Assembly (NCBI GenBank): GCA_029817715.1
Contig: JARUPY010000140.1
Location: 1 to 64,000 of the forward strand
Source: Melastoma dodecandrum
Lineage: Eukaryota > Streptophyta > Magnoliopsida > Myrtales > Melastomataceae
DNA length: 64,000 bases
Direction: 5' to 3'
The notes under the pieces are model-generated. The model did not search any database. It saw only the letters and a program-made list of their open reading frames with translations, and was not told the DNA's origin. This document shows positions 24,601 to 37,085 of the stretch, piece after piece. Numbering within the stretch: the stretch's first letter is position 1; each line of letters begins with the position of its first letter. The translations under genes were made by a program, and so were the position numbers.

Positions 24601-24849
24601 GAGAGGATGGAACTCTTGGAGGAATTAAGAGTCTTCTATTGTGATGATTTCGTGGGTGAAATAGCTGACCTGTCAAACTTGAGAAGATTGAAGAGGGTGG
24701 AGTTCAATTCCTGCAACTCTCTGACAAGCGTGCCCTGTATGGCGGGAGACTGCCACTTGACGATTGATGACTGTAGGGAATTGGAGTCATTTGAAGGCCC
24801 GTATCGACAATATCACAACAAACGAAGTAGGAGGAGAACTGGAAGTTGA
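21670..24849 (+). CDS. TIR-NBS-LRR disease resistance protein, L6-like (TNL1), apparently intact
   Basis: An intracellular immune receptor that senses pathogen effectors; TIR domains signal by cleaving NAD+. Predicted exons are 21670-22181, 22330-23488, 23597-23869 and 23965-24849, all with GT/AG introns and matching phases, giving about 942 residues. TIR is at residues about 20-165 (YDVFVSFRGPDTRYNF; SVWCLREL keeps the conserved Glu). NB-ARC is at about 190-500: P-loop GMGGIGKTTLA, kinase-2 RRVLIIFDDVS, RNBS-B GPGTIIIVTTR, GLPL as GNLPLALEVIGG, MHD as YWMHDLIREMGREIV. The LRR part, in exons 3 and 4, holds about ten degenerate leucine-rich repeats, shorter than in many TNLs, and ends YRQYHNKRSRRRTGS. 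The start is the ATG before AGTSESG, conserved in TNL2. No frame damage was found, but expression cannot be judged. Confidence 0.93.
23495..23522. repeat. (TAA)n microsatellite in TNL1 intron 2
   Basis: About eight TAA units directly after the GTGAGATGA donor region. TNL2 has only about three units at the corresponding place (55190-55204). Confidence 0.9.
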
Positions 24850-27800
24850 ATGATGTACTCTAACTCAACTGGATGATTAACATTGTATTCAGTCGTTATG
24901 TCTCTCAGCTCAGAAATTCATTAAAGAGGCAAAAGACAATATTATTATGAAGTGATTAAAATGATTTGACACAAGTTAAACTTAATCAATCAATTAATAA
25001 AAATACATACATGAAAAATTATACATCCCCCCTAAAAACCCCGAACAATACTTCCCTTACGATTTTAAGCATTCATAAGATTAAATTATCAGAAAATATT
25101 AAAGAGTTAGGATAATTTTTTTATCATATTTGTTTTTGACTACCTTTCCCTAATTAGGGTGTGAAGTCTTTTCTTTTTCATTTATTTTATTTTTAATGTA
25201 TGATCATGCAACGTTGACAAACTAACTGATTTTGATTTAATATTTCGTTACCGGAGACTTTTAACGGCTTCAAATGTTAAAATATAAATATATCTGACTT
25301 AATAATAATTCTTATTATACAACAAAAAGTCTCCACCCATGTACACGTGCATGGTTTGTATTACAAGGATAATTCGAAATTCTCCGAATATAGATAGATT
25401 TTGCTTATTTTAATTGCTCAATATATATATTTGTCTATTTTAATTGCACGAAAAATATTATTATATTATTTGAAGTTAGAGAATCTCTACATGGGTTTTG
25501 TTGATTTTAATGGCAGAAAAGTTTGGCAATCTCAGCTTGGTGTCAAATATTTATATTTATGATGAACTTTAACTTCTGCGAGAATTAATATAGATTGGAT
25601 TCTTGTTAAGACTTCATTCTTTAAGTTACGACAAGAAGCCAACTTTTTACGAACAAAGAAATATGACCATGACATAAAGGAAGCCACAAATATGCCATGT
25701 CGTGAGCTCCTTTTTCTCACTTTTTCGACCGTAAACGAAAAAGTATGTTCTCTCGTAATCATCACAGGAAATTTGTTTCACGATCATGTCATACGAACTT
25801 TTCTGAGCATAACGAACTTTCTGGCAAATGAATCTCAGCTATAATCATTATAAAAAAGTTATGAATAGAATGAATTTGTCAAAAGTATCCCTTTAATTAA
25901 ATTAAAATTCATATTTGTAGGAGTTAATATTTCAAATAAAAGAAGATGATTAATTTTACTATTAAAGGACTATTAAATTAATAATAAGTCTTGATTATTG
26001 ATACATTGAAAATAGATTACACAAAAAATGATCGCATCACTTGGACATAAAAAAATGCACGACACAAAACCCACAAACGAACTAGACAACTCCAAAAAAA
26101 TATAATATACAAATTCCTAGGTCGAACATTTAAACATTCGACGGGTCGGGTCGTCGTCTTCTTCAGTATCAAATTCCTGATTTCTTAAAATTGAAGAGCA
26201 ACAAACACATCCGAATAAGTTTTTTTTGTTTTCAAGAAGAATATTAAATATTTGAATAATTTTCAAAAATATTAAATAAGTACCTCTTTTTAGAAGTACA
26301 GCGTATTTATGGTGTTGGCCGAAGATTATATTGTTAACGCAAACTTTGCGATCTCGTGTTCGTATTATTCGTTCTCATTCTACCAGTAGAGCCATCAATG
26401 GATCCGAGCTAATAAGTGCAAAGGGTAACCTGGGGTGACATAATTCATAATGAATCGAGCCAAAATAACGGAACAGGTGTTGATTAAAACAAATGGATTA
26501 GCCAATGTCAATTCCCTCTTTCATCAAAGAACAGATGTTCTTATCCGTGTCAAAAACTTCCATTACAGTGATTCTGGATCCGATTGATTTTTTCTAACAC
26601 CGTCGTCATGCTATCGACCATTTAGTGACTCGATATTCTTTCTATTGTTTGAGTGGTGCATCATATTATTGTGTTTTTACCAAAAGGTCGTACCGAAACT
26701 AAAAAAGTGCTGTTTCAACAAAGGAATCTTACATTTTGTATCACACGTGCACACGTAAAGATTATTTCTCATATCAACATTAGTCATTGCTAACTGTTCC
26801 TTATTATTCACATATGACAGTTTCTTCAATCTGTAAGGACACATCACGTATTCCTTATCACAGGTGTCCAAGCAAGGTATAACGCATCGTTTGGTGCTCT
26901 CATCATCGGCATTTATGACGAAATTAAAGCGTTAGAGAAATTTAAAATTATATGCCGGCAAGCCTTGTTTGCAGAATAAAGGGTCATGGGCAATTGCTGT
27001 GATTCGGGTGCTGGCATCTTGACATGACGCAACTGCCTTTAGAGAGTATTCCACTGCATCAACACCACTGCCTTTAGAGAGGTATTCCTACCAGGAAGAA
27101 CATAACTAATGGCGGACGGAGCCAGGGGAAAACTGAACTGACTTCCACTGGCCAGATTGCTGTCCACTGTCTTTGTTCACTACAAAAGTTAAAAACATGT
27201 AAGAATGAACTCGGACTAGCTGATTTCTTCTTATTATCAGATAACACAGATTGGTACACAAATTTCAGATTTCAGGATCGATTTATCCTTTAGTGGCGAC
27301 TGAAAGACATTAAGGGGATTCTCCCAAAGTAATCCCATCAACTCTATGCTTTAGTTTTTTTAATACCATGAAGGTGAGAAAGTCGTCTGCTTCACCTATT
27401 CAGGAGGAGACAACATCATGCAAACATGCACTAAATCCTCCAAGGCTAGAAGTCAAAGGCTCCCTTGATTCCGGTGAGACTCTCACCCATTGAGGATCCA
27501 AAAATCGACAGTCACAAAACACTCCAGGTTCATTTTTAAACGGCTCGATTCATTTTTCTAACATAAAATATGGGTTAGACCATGAATTCACCTTATATAG
27601 CACAATATCCAAAAACAATATCCATGAACGAAACAGAGAAACGTGCTAAATTAAACTTTCAACTCCAGAGTTAAGTTTTGATTGTAAGTAAAAGTCTATA
27701 TCTTCAAACTATAAAGTTTCAACATGCTCGAAACCACCACAATAAAATTTCTGATTGTATGTAAAATTTTAAATGTTGATCCACTGATTGTTCGATAACG

Positions 27801-27999
27801 TTGATCTGGTCAAAGTTTGATTTGAAGCATGGTATATGCAAGATAAAATGTTTTAACAGGAGGAACTTGATAAATAATTATTGTTAATCTTGCCAACTGT
27901 ATCACAAAAGGAAACTTGTTTTAGCAAGTTTACTAATACATGAGTCCCTAAATGGAAAACGTTATGCACATAGTCAATGGCAGATATGTAATTAACTAG
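24850..27999. other. AT-rich intergenic region, no gene recognised
   Basis: The first 250 bases (to about 25110) match the 3' flank of TNL2 (56277-56540), so the duplicated unit includes sequence downstream of the gene. The rest is AT-rich with only short chance frames. Around 27020-27090 a short phrase (CTGCCTTTAGAGAG plus TATTCC) is directly repeated. Confidence 0.6.
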
Positions 28000-28004
28000 G
28001 TGTC

Positions 28005-29585
28005 TGAAGGAATTCAGGCGCAGCGGAAGTGGTAAAATTAGATTTTTCAGCCCCAAATCACAAGATCATCATGGTACGTATAATATATTTGAGATACAGC
28101 AACCAGAAAAACTTACCCGGAAATCGTACCTCGAAATTTCCGGTAAATTAGAACAGAGTCGCGAATAAGTAAGAGCCCCACGTGTGACTCCTCTAGCGGT
28201 ATCCACGCGCACGCGATCACGAACACTCGACGATCCAGCAGGTGCTAGCCTCTTGGATCCGTCTAGTCTCTAAATCGGAAGTCCCTCAAAATCCTAAGCT
28301 CTCGTATTTTTTTTCTCCCCTACTGATTTCCTCAGATAGAGATCTTTTTGTTTGGCACCGTATTGCCATTAATAAAAACAAATCAAATCTTGTAACGTAG
28401 GAAAAATCTTTGATTGAAAAAGGGTACGTTACATATTATAATAAAATATTTAAAAATTAATCACTTTTAACTTTTAAAATAATATTATCAACGCTTTTAA
28501 TAAAATACTATGCAAATGGATTTTATGTTTAAAGATTTAATGTAAATAAATCTATACTTACAAATGAAATCGACATGAATAAATCCATATTCAATATTGG
28601 CCAATTTATTTACTTCCGATATTTCAGAATAAATTAATAATCCAATTAATTCTAATTCTGAAATAATAAAATGATTAATTTAGTATCCACTAAATAATCA
28701 AAATACAATGTTCGTGTCGACGTGCTATGCGTGCGACCCTCTAGGTCCTATACACGAAGGCAGTGTATATCCATACACAAACTAAGGTAACCGTCTAGCA
28801 ACAGTCTTTAGTCACCCAACGTGTTAGGATAATGATTATAAATCATAAACCACTGTGAACCGATTACTGTGTAATTCAATCTCTTCATCTAACTGACATC
28901 CCAATTAATTCGGCGCAAAATACATCATCACCGAATTAATTGTTTTACTTGATTACCAAGATATAATAGACTCACTTGAATGTAAAACATTCCTCCCATG
29001 GCCATGGATTTTAGAGTCACTAATATCTCTAACAAGTGGCCTAGATGTCAACTCTCTAATCCAAGAGAGCGATGAATCCTATATTGACTCAACACTATTC
29101 TCTCTACACTTTGTCACACACCCAACAATCGTATTACTCACAATCCGGTTAAAGACTGCTTTTAACGACGTCAAAGTGCGCCAACTCCACGCATAGAATA
29201 AATGAAGGTCTCAAGTCAAAAGATCAGTTACACTCGTCCATAAAGAGGATTGACCAATGATGTTCTATATGTGGTATCCTCTTAAACGGGTCGTGTCCAG
29301 TATCCCTAATCTTAGGGTACCCCTAAGTATAACTTAGATATACTATCACTTGGTCTATCTTGACCTCAGCTATACTTAGCGATGATCTAGATGTCCATGT
29401 CCCCTCTAAACATCTATCCGATCAAGGCCTATTTCAGATTAATATACTCAATAATCTGTGGGACTTTATCATTAATAATTTTACGTGTAGAAAAGTAAAA
29501 TAATCAATGACAAATACTCGCCTTTATTAATTATTTATCCAAAAATACAATAAAGTGTCTTGGCACATAAGTGCACACACTAACA
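28005..29585. mobile_element. Solo LTR, 1581 bp
   Basis: The segment starts TGAAGGAATTC, ends CACACTAACA (TG...CA), and is flanked by an exact 5-bp duplication GTGTC at 28000-28004 and 29586-29590. It contains no long frame, no internal direct repeat and no primer-binding site, so it fits a solo LTR left by recombination between two LTRs. Orientation is uncertain; the minus reading starts TGTTAGTGTG, as many Copia LTRs do. A family search would be needed to name it. Confidence 0.72.
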
Positions 29586-29867
29586 GTGTCTACATATCCA
29601 ATTCTCAAACTATCGTCCAACCAACGACAGGGATAGTAATGCTCTTAATCTAGAGACGAAAAGAATGAAGGATGACTACTATTGAACTAACTAGGCACAT
29701 CAAATTCTCAGCATTGAATCAAAAAATTTTATGAATGGTCCTAAAGGATCCTTACTGTCCAAATGATTGGTCGCGTAGCTATTGGAGTGCTCCTTAAAAA
29801 TCCTTAATATCCAAATGATACTATGCTATTACAATGGAACAAATTGTTCCAAATACTTGGAGATTAG

Positions 29868-30126
29868 AAAGCATCACAGAATACTCTAGAGTCTTCATCG
29901 ATGCTTAGCACTGAAGATGCACTCGAAGTGGAGGAGGTGGTCGATGTGTCAGCAATCGAGAAGGAAGAGTTGAGAAGTAGGATTATTCCACCGCCTGGCT
30001 CTGGCAGACGATATATGAGATTGATTCTCCTTTGAGGGCTCACAGAGATCACCTTGATTACCGATATTTACAATATCGAAGGATTCGTGATGCGATTGAC
30101 CGAAATGAAGGTGGTTTAGAAGTATT
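29868..30126 (+). pseudogene. Starch branching enzyme (SBE II type) coding fragment, left part
   Basis: Starch branching enzyme makes alpha-1,6 branches in plastid starch. The plus frame reads LSTEDALEVEEVVDVSAIEK, then RIIPPPGSG. After a 1-base loss it continues [30 protein letters not shown] and EGGLEV. The Copia insertion breaks it inside EVF/SRGYEK, and the same frame resumes at 49308 after the duplicated GTATT. No intron is visible. It is the first piece of the five-gene mosaic continued at 49308. Confidence 0.9.
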
Positions 30127-30406
30127 TGTAACAAAAAAACGAAGCACCGAGAATCACTTGATGATCGAACCGTGAAGAAAAAAAAAAAGACTTGGATTGA
30201 TACAACTTAATTCAAAAAAAAGGTTACAACTATTTATAAAACTAAAGACATTATAGAAAAAGTAAACATAATAAAAGAAGACTTTTAAGTTCCCGAAACA
30301 TTGTCTCCCTTGATAGTTGAAGAGTCTTCTTGAAATACTAAGCATCACCGCTGTTTCAATGAACCAATGACAGTCTTCGAAAATCACAGCACTTTAATTT
30401 GCAACA
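30127..30406 (-). repeat. 3' LTR of Copia element
   Basis: Minus-strand start is TGTTGCAAATTAAAG and the end is GTTACA. It pairs with 49025-49302. Confidence 0.95.
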
Positions 30407-30417
30407 CTCCCCCTTAA
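30407..30417 (-). other. Polypurine tract of Copia element
   Basis: TTAAGGGGGAG on the minus strand, adjacent to the TGTTGC start of the 3' LTR. Confidence 0.85.
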
Positions 30418-30459
30418 AGTGATGCCTTCTGAATCAACCCGAGCTCAGAACGTAGATCC

Positions 30460-30906
30460 TCAAATGGAACCCTTCGGAAAGGGCTTCGTAAAAATGTCAG
30501 CAATGTTGTCTTTACTTCGAACAGCAACCATATCAATAATCCCATTAAGCACTTTTTCACGGATGAAGTGATGCTCAAGTTCAATATGTTTTGTCCTCGC
30601 GTGAAAGACGGGATTTGATGTAAGCTTGATCGCACTTAAGTTATCTCCATGAATAGGAACAGGTCCGTCAATGCATTCTTGGAGATCCTCAATAAGTCTA
30701 CGAAGCCAAACACACTCTTGAGCGGCATGAACTGAAGCTTTATACTCGGCTTCGGTGATGGACAGCGACACTGAACTTTGTTTCTTGCTGCACCATGAAA
30801 TACTTGTTTTTCCACATAGAAAAAACGAATCCAGAAGTTGATCTTCGATCATCTAGATCCCCACCAAAATCAGCATCCACAAATCCTTCCAAAGAGAACT
30901 TTGCTC
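30460..30906 (-). pseudogene. Copia RNase H (end of pol), severed from RT by the nested element
   Basis: The minus frame gives KFSLEGFVDADFGGDLDDRR, then (frameshift near 30800) KTSISWCSKKQSSVSLSITE, WLRRLIEDLQ, GDNLSAIKL, HFIREKVLNG and IADIFTKPFPKG. These are the classic copia RNase H blocks, with acidic residues in VDADF, TEAE and GDN. The upstream part of the same reading ends LFYRK at about 45490, on the other side of the nested insertion. Confidence 0.9.
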
Positions 30907-30911
30907 CTTTC

Positions 30912-33900
30912 TGTAATACCTCAAATTTACATGCGGTCCACGAACAATGATTCTCGGCCCATCGTGAGCCCAATATTCATTCCCCAAAAAGGCCAAAGCC
31001 CAAACCTATACAACTTTAGAATCTATTTTACACAAGAATATGATAAAATGAAATAAATAAAAATATGACAACAATAATTTCTTCCTCAGAACATTCCCTT
31101 GAGATCCACTGTAAAAGCAAGACGTGTGCTAGGCGTTTGACTGGGTACATGTATAGAAAACAAAATAGACCAAAGCCAATGACCAAACTCATACACCAGC
31201 ACCAGTTCCCCCTTTTTGCTTCCCAAAGTTGCAGCCAATGGCCAGCCAACACTCCCCAGCTAACCGAATCAATCTCGGGCACGCCAGCAGTCACCCGTGC
31301 CAAATATGCAAGACATTGCGCCATTAGACTTAAAACAAAGCACTAATCTGGGTGTTCCTACAAGTTCACTAGCTGCAATCTACTCAGCGAACCACTCTCC
31401 CGACACCTTATGTCATGTAGCCAGCCACAGACCGCATATTATGAGACGCCTTTAACAACGGCATTCCTCTCTAATTTCAGCTAGCAAACCCAACCCAAAG
31501 CCAAAGAAAAAGCCTAGCACTAAAGCTTTAGCCCACATTTCCCCAAAGAACCCAAGGTAGCTTGGCCCTCAATAATTTGCCAAAGCCAAATCTCAGCCCA
31601 ATTCACAATCCAGCCCAAACCAAAAGAAGGAACAAGGCTCAATTGCAGGGCAATTCCCGTGTCCCAAATCTCCTGAACGACCGCACCAAATCCCCCTCAT
31701 TAATGCCTGCGGAAGATTAAAGCACACGAATTGCAAACAACTTCCTTAAATCCCAACAAAATGGGATGAATTCCAAGGATACTAGTAAAAAAAGAACGGT
31801 TTCAGTTGAAGAGAATTGAGGGATATAAATGGAGAATTCTCTGGAACGCGAAGAGGGGGAGGAGAGAACAGTTACAAAAGACCTACCAAATTCTGGAGGG
31901 TTTATTTTCCACAGGGAGAGGGGGAGATAAAAAGATGGTCTTTCTCCCCTCTTCCGGGACTCCTTTCAACAACCGAAAAAAAGGGTCTCAACCCACCTGC
32001 AATCTCCTCACCAAGGTTAGAAGAGGAAGGCACCATGGGAAACCCCCCCTCGATGGCCAAACCAAGCAAACAGTCCACAACAATAGCGGAGAGTCATACC
32101 TCAAGCGGCGACAGACTTCGGCCCTCCTGGATGCGATACGGACAACATCAGTCTCGTCCCGGGAAGTCCTCCTCGTGCTTTGATTTGTTTCCTTTTACGT
32201 GCAGGAATACGCCATGGCGACGGTGGCCTCACCACGGTTGCGTTCATTCTCTAAAAAGCGGCTCCCCATTTCCTCTCCCCTCCTCCAGCCCCAAGGCGGC
32301 TCTTCATCCCGGCTTCCCGACGGTCTCCCCCGAAGCCATAACAACAGCCACATTCCAGCTTCCCCCGGTGTCTCCCACGGCGAGCCTTCCTCCTGCGACC
32401 AGCCCCACGGCGACGGCGAAGCCACCTCTCTCCGGCGTCCTCCTCGCCAACATCCCAACTCCGGCGTTCCCAGGTCCCACGGCGGCGGACCTTGCTTCCC
32501 CGACGCGCCCAAGTCCGGCCACGGCAACCAGAAGCTCCACAGCGGCATCGACCTCCAATAGCGGACGTCCATCCATGGCAGCATAACAGTTCCTCATGGG
32601 CATCCAAGGCGGCTCTCCCATCTCAGTTTTCCGACCCCCAACAGCCCGTCCCCGGCGAAGACAAGGCGGCCGTGATCAGCCACCTCGGACACGGAACCCG
32701 CTTCTCTCCGGCGTCCTCCCTCAGCATCAACTTCTCCCCTGACGTCCCCGAGCATCATGGTGGCAGCACCCACTTTCTCCGGCGTCCCCGAGCTACACGG
32801 TGGCGGCTCCACCTTTCCCCCGCATCTCCCGACCTCCCGAGTTCGGTAGCAGCTCCCTTTCTCCGACGGCAGCCCGTCCCCGGCAACCCATCCGCCTCCC
32901 AGCTCCGATCCGGTCTCCTCAACAACCCGGCGAGAACACCTTAAACGGGGAAGCTTCAGCCAATCGTGGAAAACCCACACCCCCCTGTTCGCACTTGGGG
33001 TTTTTTTCTAAAGGAAGAAAGGAATGACCGAGGCCTTCCTTCCCCCTTTCAGCCAGGTAAGTTTTCCTTTTTTTTTTAATTGTTAAATGTTTTTTTTTTT
33101 ATTATTGATTAAATACTATTCACTTTGAATGTTGCCTGGGCATGCGTTAATTTTAATTTTTAGATTTGTTGAAATTATCAAAGTTCACGTGACTTCTATT
33201 GATTTGATAAATCAAGTATTCTTTTTAGTATCTGCACTTACTCGTCTTAAAATTTGCATCAATATGTATATTGCTAATTCGCATTTTTGTCCATCTGTTT
33301 CTTTGTTGTTTTGTATCGAAAATGCAATGGGATTATACGGATGTCTTCGACAACGTGCATTCGATTTGAGCAACATCAATCAACACGGTAAGACATGCCT
33401 TACTGTTGACATGGCAAATAATTTTGGGCCTGAACTTAGAACAGAAACCCAGTAATCCTTCAAGTCATACTCCGAGTCGGCCCGAGATGCAGTCGTCATT
33501 AGGTCGACTCATGACAAAGTCGACTAGCTCGACTCATGACGAGGTCGACTAGGTCGACTTATGAACGGAGTCGACTAGGTCGACTCACGACGAAGGAATA
33601 TGGTAATCAAAGTCAACCAAGATGACTCAACAGTAGCTAAGTCTACTAGTAGGGTCAAGTCGACGGAATTCTGGATAAGTCGACCAAGTCGGTCGTAGTC
33701 CGTACAGATCAGTTAAGTCGACAAGGTTGGAATAAATTTATGCATTTTCAATCACGTTTGTTAAGGATCGTAACTGATTCTAATATCCAGGAACGTGATC
33801 CCACATATAAAGGAGGTTGTTGAGACACTCCCACGATAATAGGGATCACGATCTATAACACGATCTATCTGTTACGTGTTAAACACGTACAAGTCCTCTA

Positions 33901-34986
33901 TAAATAGCAGAGGAATTTTTCAAGACAAACCACGACCATACACAGCCAAAACTCTGGAGTTTGTTCGTCAACCTTAGGAAATTAGATACCCTGACCCGGT
34001 TTATAGGTCAACTCTTTTTCCACCGACAGAGTGAGCTTACTTTCCACCGGTTTATACACGGTAAGACATGCCTTACTTTACTTGGTTTAATTGAATTTCA
34101 TTCAAATTCGACAAAACTAATCACACTTACATTTTATTTCGCATGTACACTGAGCATGCGATTCCGGAAGGACAACTCCAAAACTTCGAATACAAACTGG
34201 AAGGCGTGTGTATCAAATCGCGCGGATCCTCCCCGGCCTAAAAACCACGAGCTCGAAGACAAAGCGGTCACAACCTTCAATATAAGGTACAAAGGGGAGG
34301 TGCGGGCCTCCCCGAATTTTTATTTAAGCCCACATGTAACGGATTGCGGGCCCAAGGGCATAGGCCCGCAATCACCGCCCTTCCCCGCTCCTTTTGATCT
34401 AAATAATTGTCTGTGCCTGTCCGCATGCCTTAGGCCCATAGGTTTATCGTCGCATGTGATTGTTAAACAAAAACACACGAGTTCGGGTCCAACGCCTGAA
34501 TCGGGTCCAACGCCCGTTAACCAAAAGCAAACTTTTGGAGCAAACGCCACATTTTCGCATGTTTAGATGTAAGAGTTAGTAAATAGGAATCCCCGAATCT
34601 ACTCTGGTTTTTCCGACTTAAACCAAGCTTTTAAATTAAGTCGGTGGCGACTCCGTAATAGTTTACCTAGGTTAAACAACAACACATTTTTTTACGAAGT
34701 CATTTTGGATGAGTGACGGCGACACGAGCCGCTCCTGGAACCTCCCGAAGCTTCCTCCTCGGGTCATGCGCTCCTTTTCGCCCGTCGCCTCTTAAGGAGC
34801 ATGGAGACGATCGGCGAAAAGACTGGGCAGACCCGGTCAGGAATCAAAGGAGGGACCGCCCTGGGCTTTTCCGCAGTGTTCGACGCTCGAGTCGCGACGC
34901 CGACCGGAAGACTCTAGGGGAGCGGGCCCGGATCCTCGGGTCGTCCGAACCGCTGCGAGCGTGCTAGGCCGGAAGGCGCGCGTACA
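30912..34986 (+). repeat. 5' LTR of the large non-autonomous element
   Basis: 4075 bp. A GC-rich part (about 31800-33000) has open frames on both strands in several frames (up to 256 codons, proline- and serine-rich) without any known domain. These look like by-products of base composition. Sequence 33404-34076 is a truncated copy of the miniature element that is complete in the other LTR. Confidence 0.95.
33404..34076 (+). mobile_element. Truncated miniature LTR element with patchwork filler in the 5' LTR
   Basis: Sequence 33404-34035 equals the first 632 bp of the miniature element's LTR (42449 onward). It then breaks off in GAGTGAG and is followed by CTTAC, about 31 bp of filler (34041-34071), and CTTAC again before the shared flank TTTACTTGG. 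The filler contains TTTCCACCG, CGGTTTATA and ACACGGTAAGACATGC. Each of these occurs within a few hundred bases upstream, as expected for repair by short templated copying. Confidence 0.88.
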
Positions 34987-34993
34987 TCCCGGA

Positions 34994-35011
34994 TGGCGAC
35001 TCCGCTGGGGA
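34994..35011 (+). other. Primer-binding site of the large non-autonomous element
   Basis: TGGCGACTCCGCTGGGGA, seven bases after the 5' LTR end. It is the same site as in the Tat element at 16338-16355 apart from two bases. Confidence 0.85.
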
Positions 35012-37085
35012 AATGCATGTGGATTCCTTTCGAACGCTCTTACATTTTTAATCCACATGCGGAGAGGAGTTCTTGTTTGCGTGTGTAATTGCTTGGCTCG
35101 GTGCCCTTTCTATGATCTCATGATTGTGTTTGTTTACTGCTTTCCTAGGCATATCTAGGTGTGCCCGAACCCGGGGCTAGGATTTTTAGGGGGGTCACCG
35201 AAAGGCTCAGCCTGCTGCTATTTGCGGTATGGTTTTTTTGGCCGGGGCCCCGCCTCCCTTAGTCCGAGGGAAGTTTAGAAGCATTCATCCGAGAGCCTAG
35301 TATTGATTGCCCGCTACAGGTACCAGACGCCACACGTGTATTTGTTTGTTACTGAGTGACTGCTATATGTGCAGGGACAGGTGTCAGGTACGCTTTGTCT
35401 GCTATAACTGTAAAACTAACAATGCTCGTTTTTGCAGTTGGGTCGAGCTTATTACAGTGGGCTTCAAGAAACCTCGTTTGTCTTATTACCCTACTTGATA
35501 TTACCGCCTATTGCATATCATACATTTGGGCAACCACATGAGTGTCCGTCTAATTATAGTTTTCAAATTAACAAATCATTTACAATAATTGTTTCATGAC
35601 ATTATTGCATTTCACTTGTAAATGCATACACATATACGAGTGCGATTAAGCAACAACATAAACTTATCATACATCGATTACATTATTGCATGATAATAAT
35701 CCAATCCTTCTCTCTACTTTCTTTTCGAGGATTAATACTTCAACACGACTCCTCGAATGGGACTAAGGACAATGCATGACAATTACAAATTTATAAGCAC
35801 AACAACACCAGGGATTACTCAACGGCTACCAATGCATACAACAACATGCAGGCCAAAGGTGCTCGACGACTGTCAAAGTCCAAAACCAGATGAACAACAA
35901 CTCAGACAAGGATTTCCTGATTGCTATCAAAGACAAAGTTATGTCCAGACATGCAACAACACGAGATCCATTGATGGGTACCAAGGCCTGAAGCCAAACA
36001 TCCAAGCACGAACACCATAGATCACCCAACGGCTACCAAAGTTCAAAGTCGAATCTACAACAACATGAAAACCCCAAGGAGGTTACATCTCACCAGCCAA
36101 CCACAGTCAACATCAGAGCTAATGACAAGCCCATAGAGCCATTCACGGACATGCTACAATCGGACACACTGGGAACATCGCGCCTCTACTGATCCGACAA
36201 CCGCTCCAAAGAAACAGAAGCAATCTCACAACGTCATCAGTAGGCACAACCGGCACCAACGGAAACATCATTCCAAACAGGGACAATTCCTCAGCTTACA
36301 ACTCAATAACATAATCCAGCACAAGGGGCAAACCCCATCATTCACAACGGCATCGCGAGATCAAGACAGCTGCGAGCAATCAACCCCCAAATATGAACAC
36401 TTCATTCAACCTCATCGTTTCTCCAACAACAAGAACTTGACGAATGTCGGATCCACAGCATCCCAACGACAAAAACATGAACATGGACGAGATTCTTCAA
36501 GCGACGGCGAACACATAGCGCGACTGGCATTAGAAACTCCCATTCGCTCTATTCGCCTTCCAATAGTTCAAAACATACATGATGAACTTATCGATATTTA
36601 AACTGCTAACACCAAGACATCCATTTTACCTCGCAGGTATAAGATGTCTCGTCTGGGCTCACACAACAGCTTACAAAATACCAAAGAACATGATGTCTAC
36701 CCAACGACGACGCATACTTCGACTGGGGCAATTCCCTTTGAATTCCTTACGGCACCCAAGCGGTCATCCCGACAGTATTCAACCACCGACTCTCACCAAA
36801 GAACAGAAGAGAAGGTCAGTCACCGCATCACTCATGGGCAAAAAACAAGCACCTCGGCCCACCACATGAGCGGCCAATTCCCTAGCCCGCCCACCACATT
36901 TGCGGTCATCGCCCACGCGCACCACAAAAAGCCATCAACTTTGCACATCCGGGGCATTCAACCGAAGTCAATCATCTTATCGAAGAGAACCGTCACAAAT
37001 ACTCAACGTGGACACTCTTCGATATTACAATACATGAAAGGGAGTATCTATTCCTTGATCAATTCTTTCTTGCAAAAATAAATTA

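Noticed and set aside
27000..27260. Possible gene at minus-strand frame 27074-27259
   Set aside because: 61 codons, no motif, no splice context; treated as chance.
28001..29585. Solo LTR border at TGTCTGAAGG (28001)
   Set aside because: With that border the flanks do not match. Moving it to TGAAGG at 28005 gives TG/CA ends and a perfect GTGTC duplication, so that border is used.
29590..29860. Possible MITE left of the branching-enzyme fragment (imperfect repeat of TCCTTA-TCCAAATGAT)
   Set aside because: I could not define terminal inverted repeats or a target duplication.
31816..32944. Long overlapping frames (up to 256 codons) in the large element's LTR, also at 40862-41990
   Set aside because: Open on both strands and in several frames, GC-rich, no domain, and inside an LTR. 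More likely a composition effect than genes.
33490..33600. GTCGACT-rich tract (also 42540-42650 and 43630-43740) considered as a regulatory operator array
   Set aside because: Short irregular repeats within the miniature element LTR. I have no evidence of a binding factor, so it is mentioned only as part of that element.
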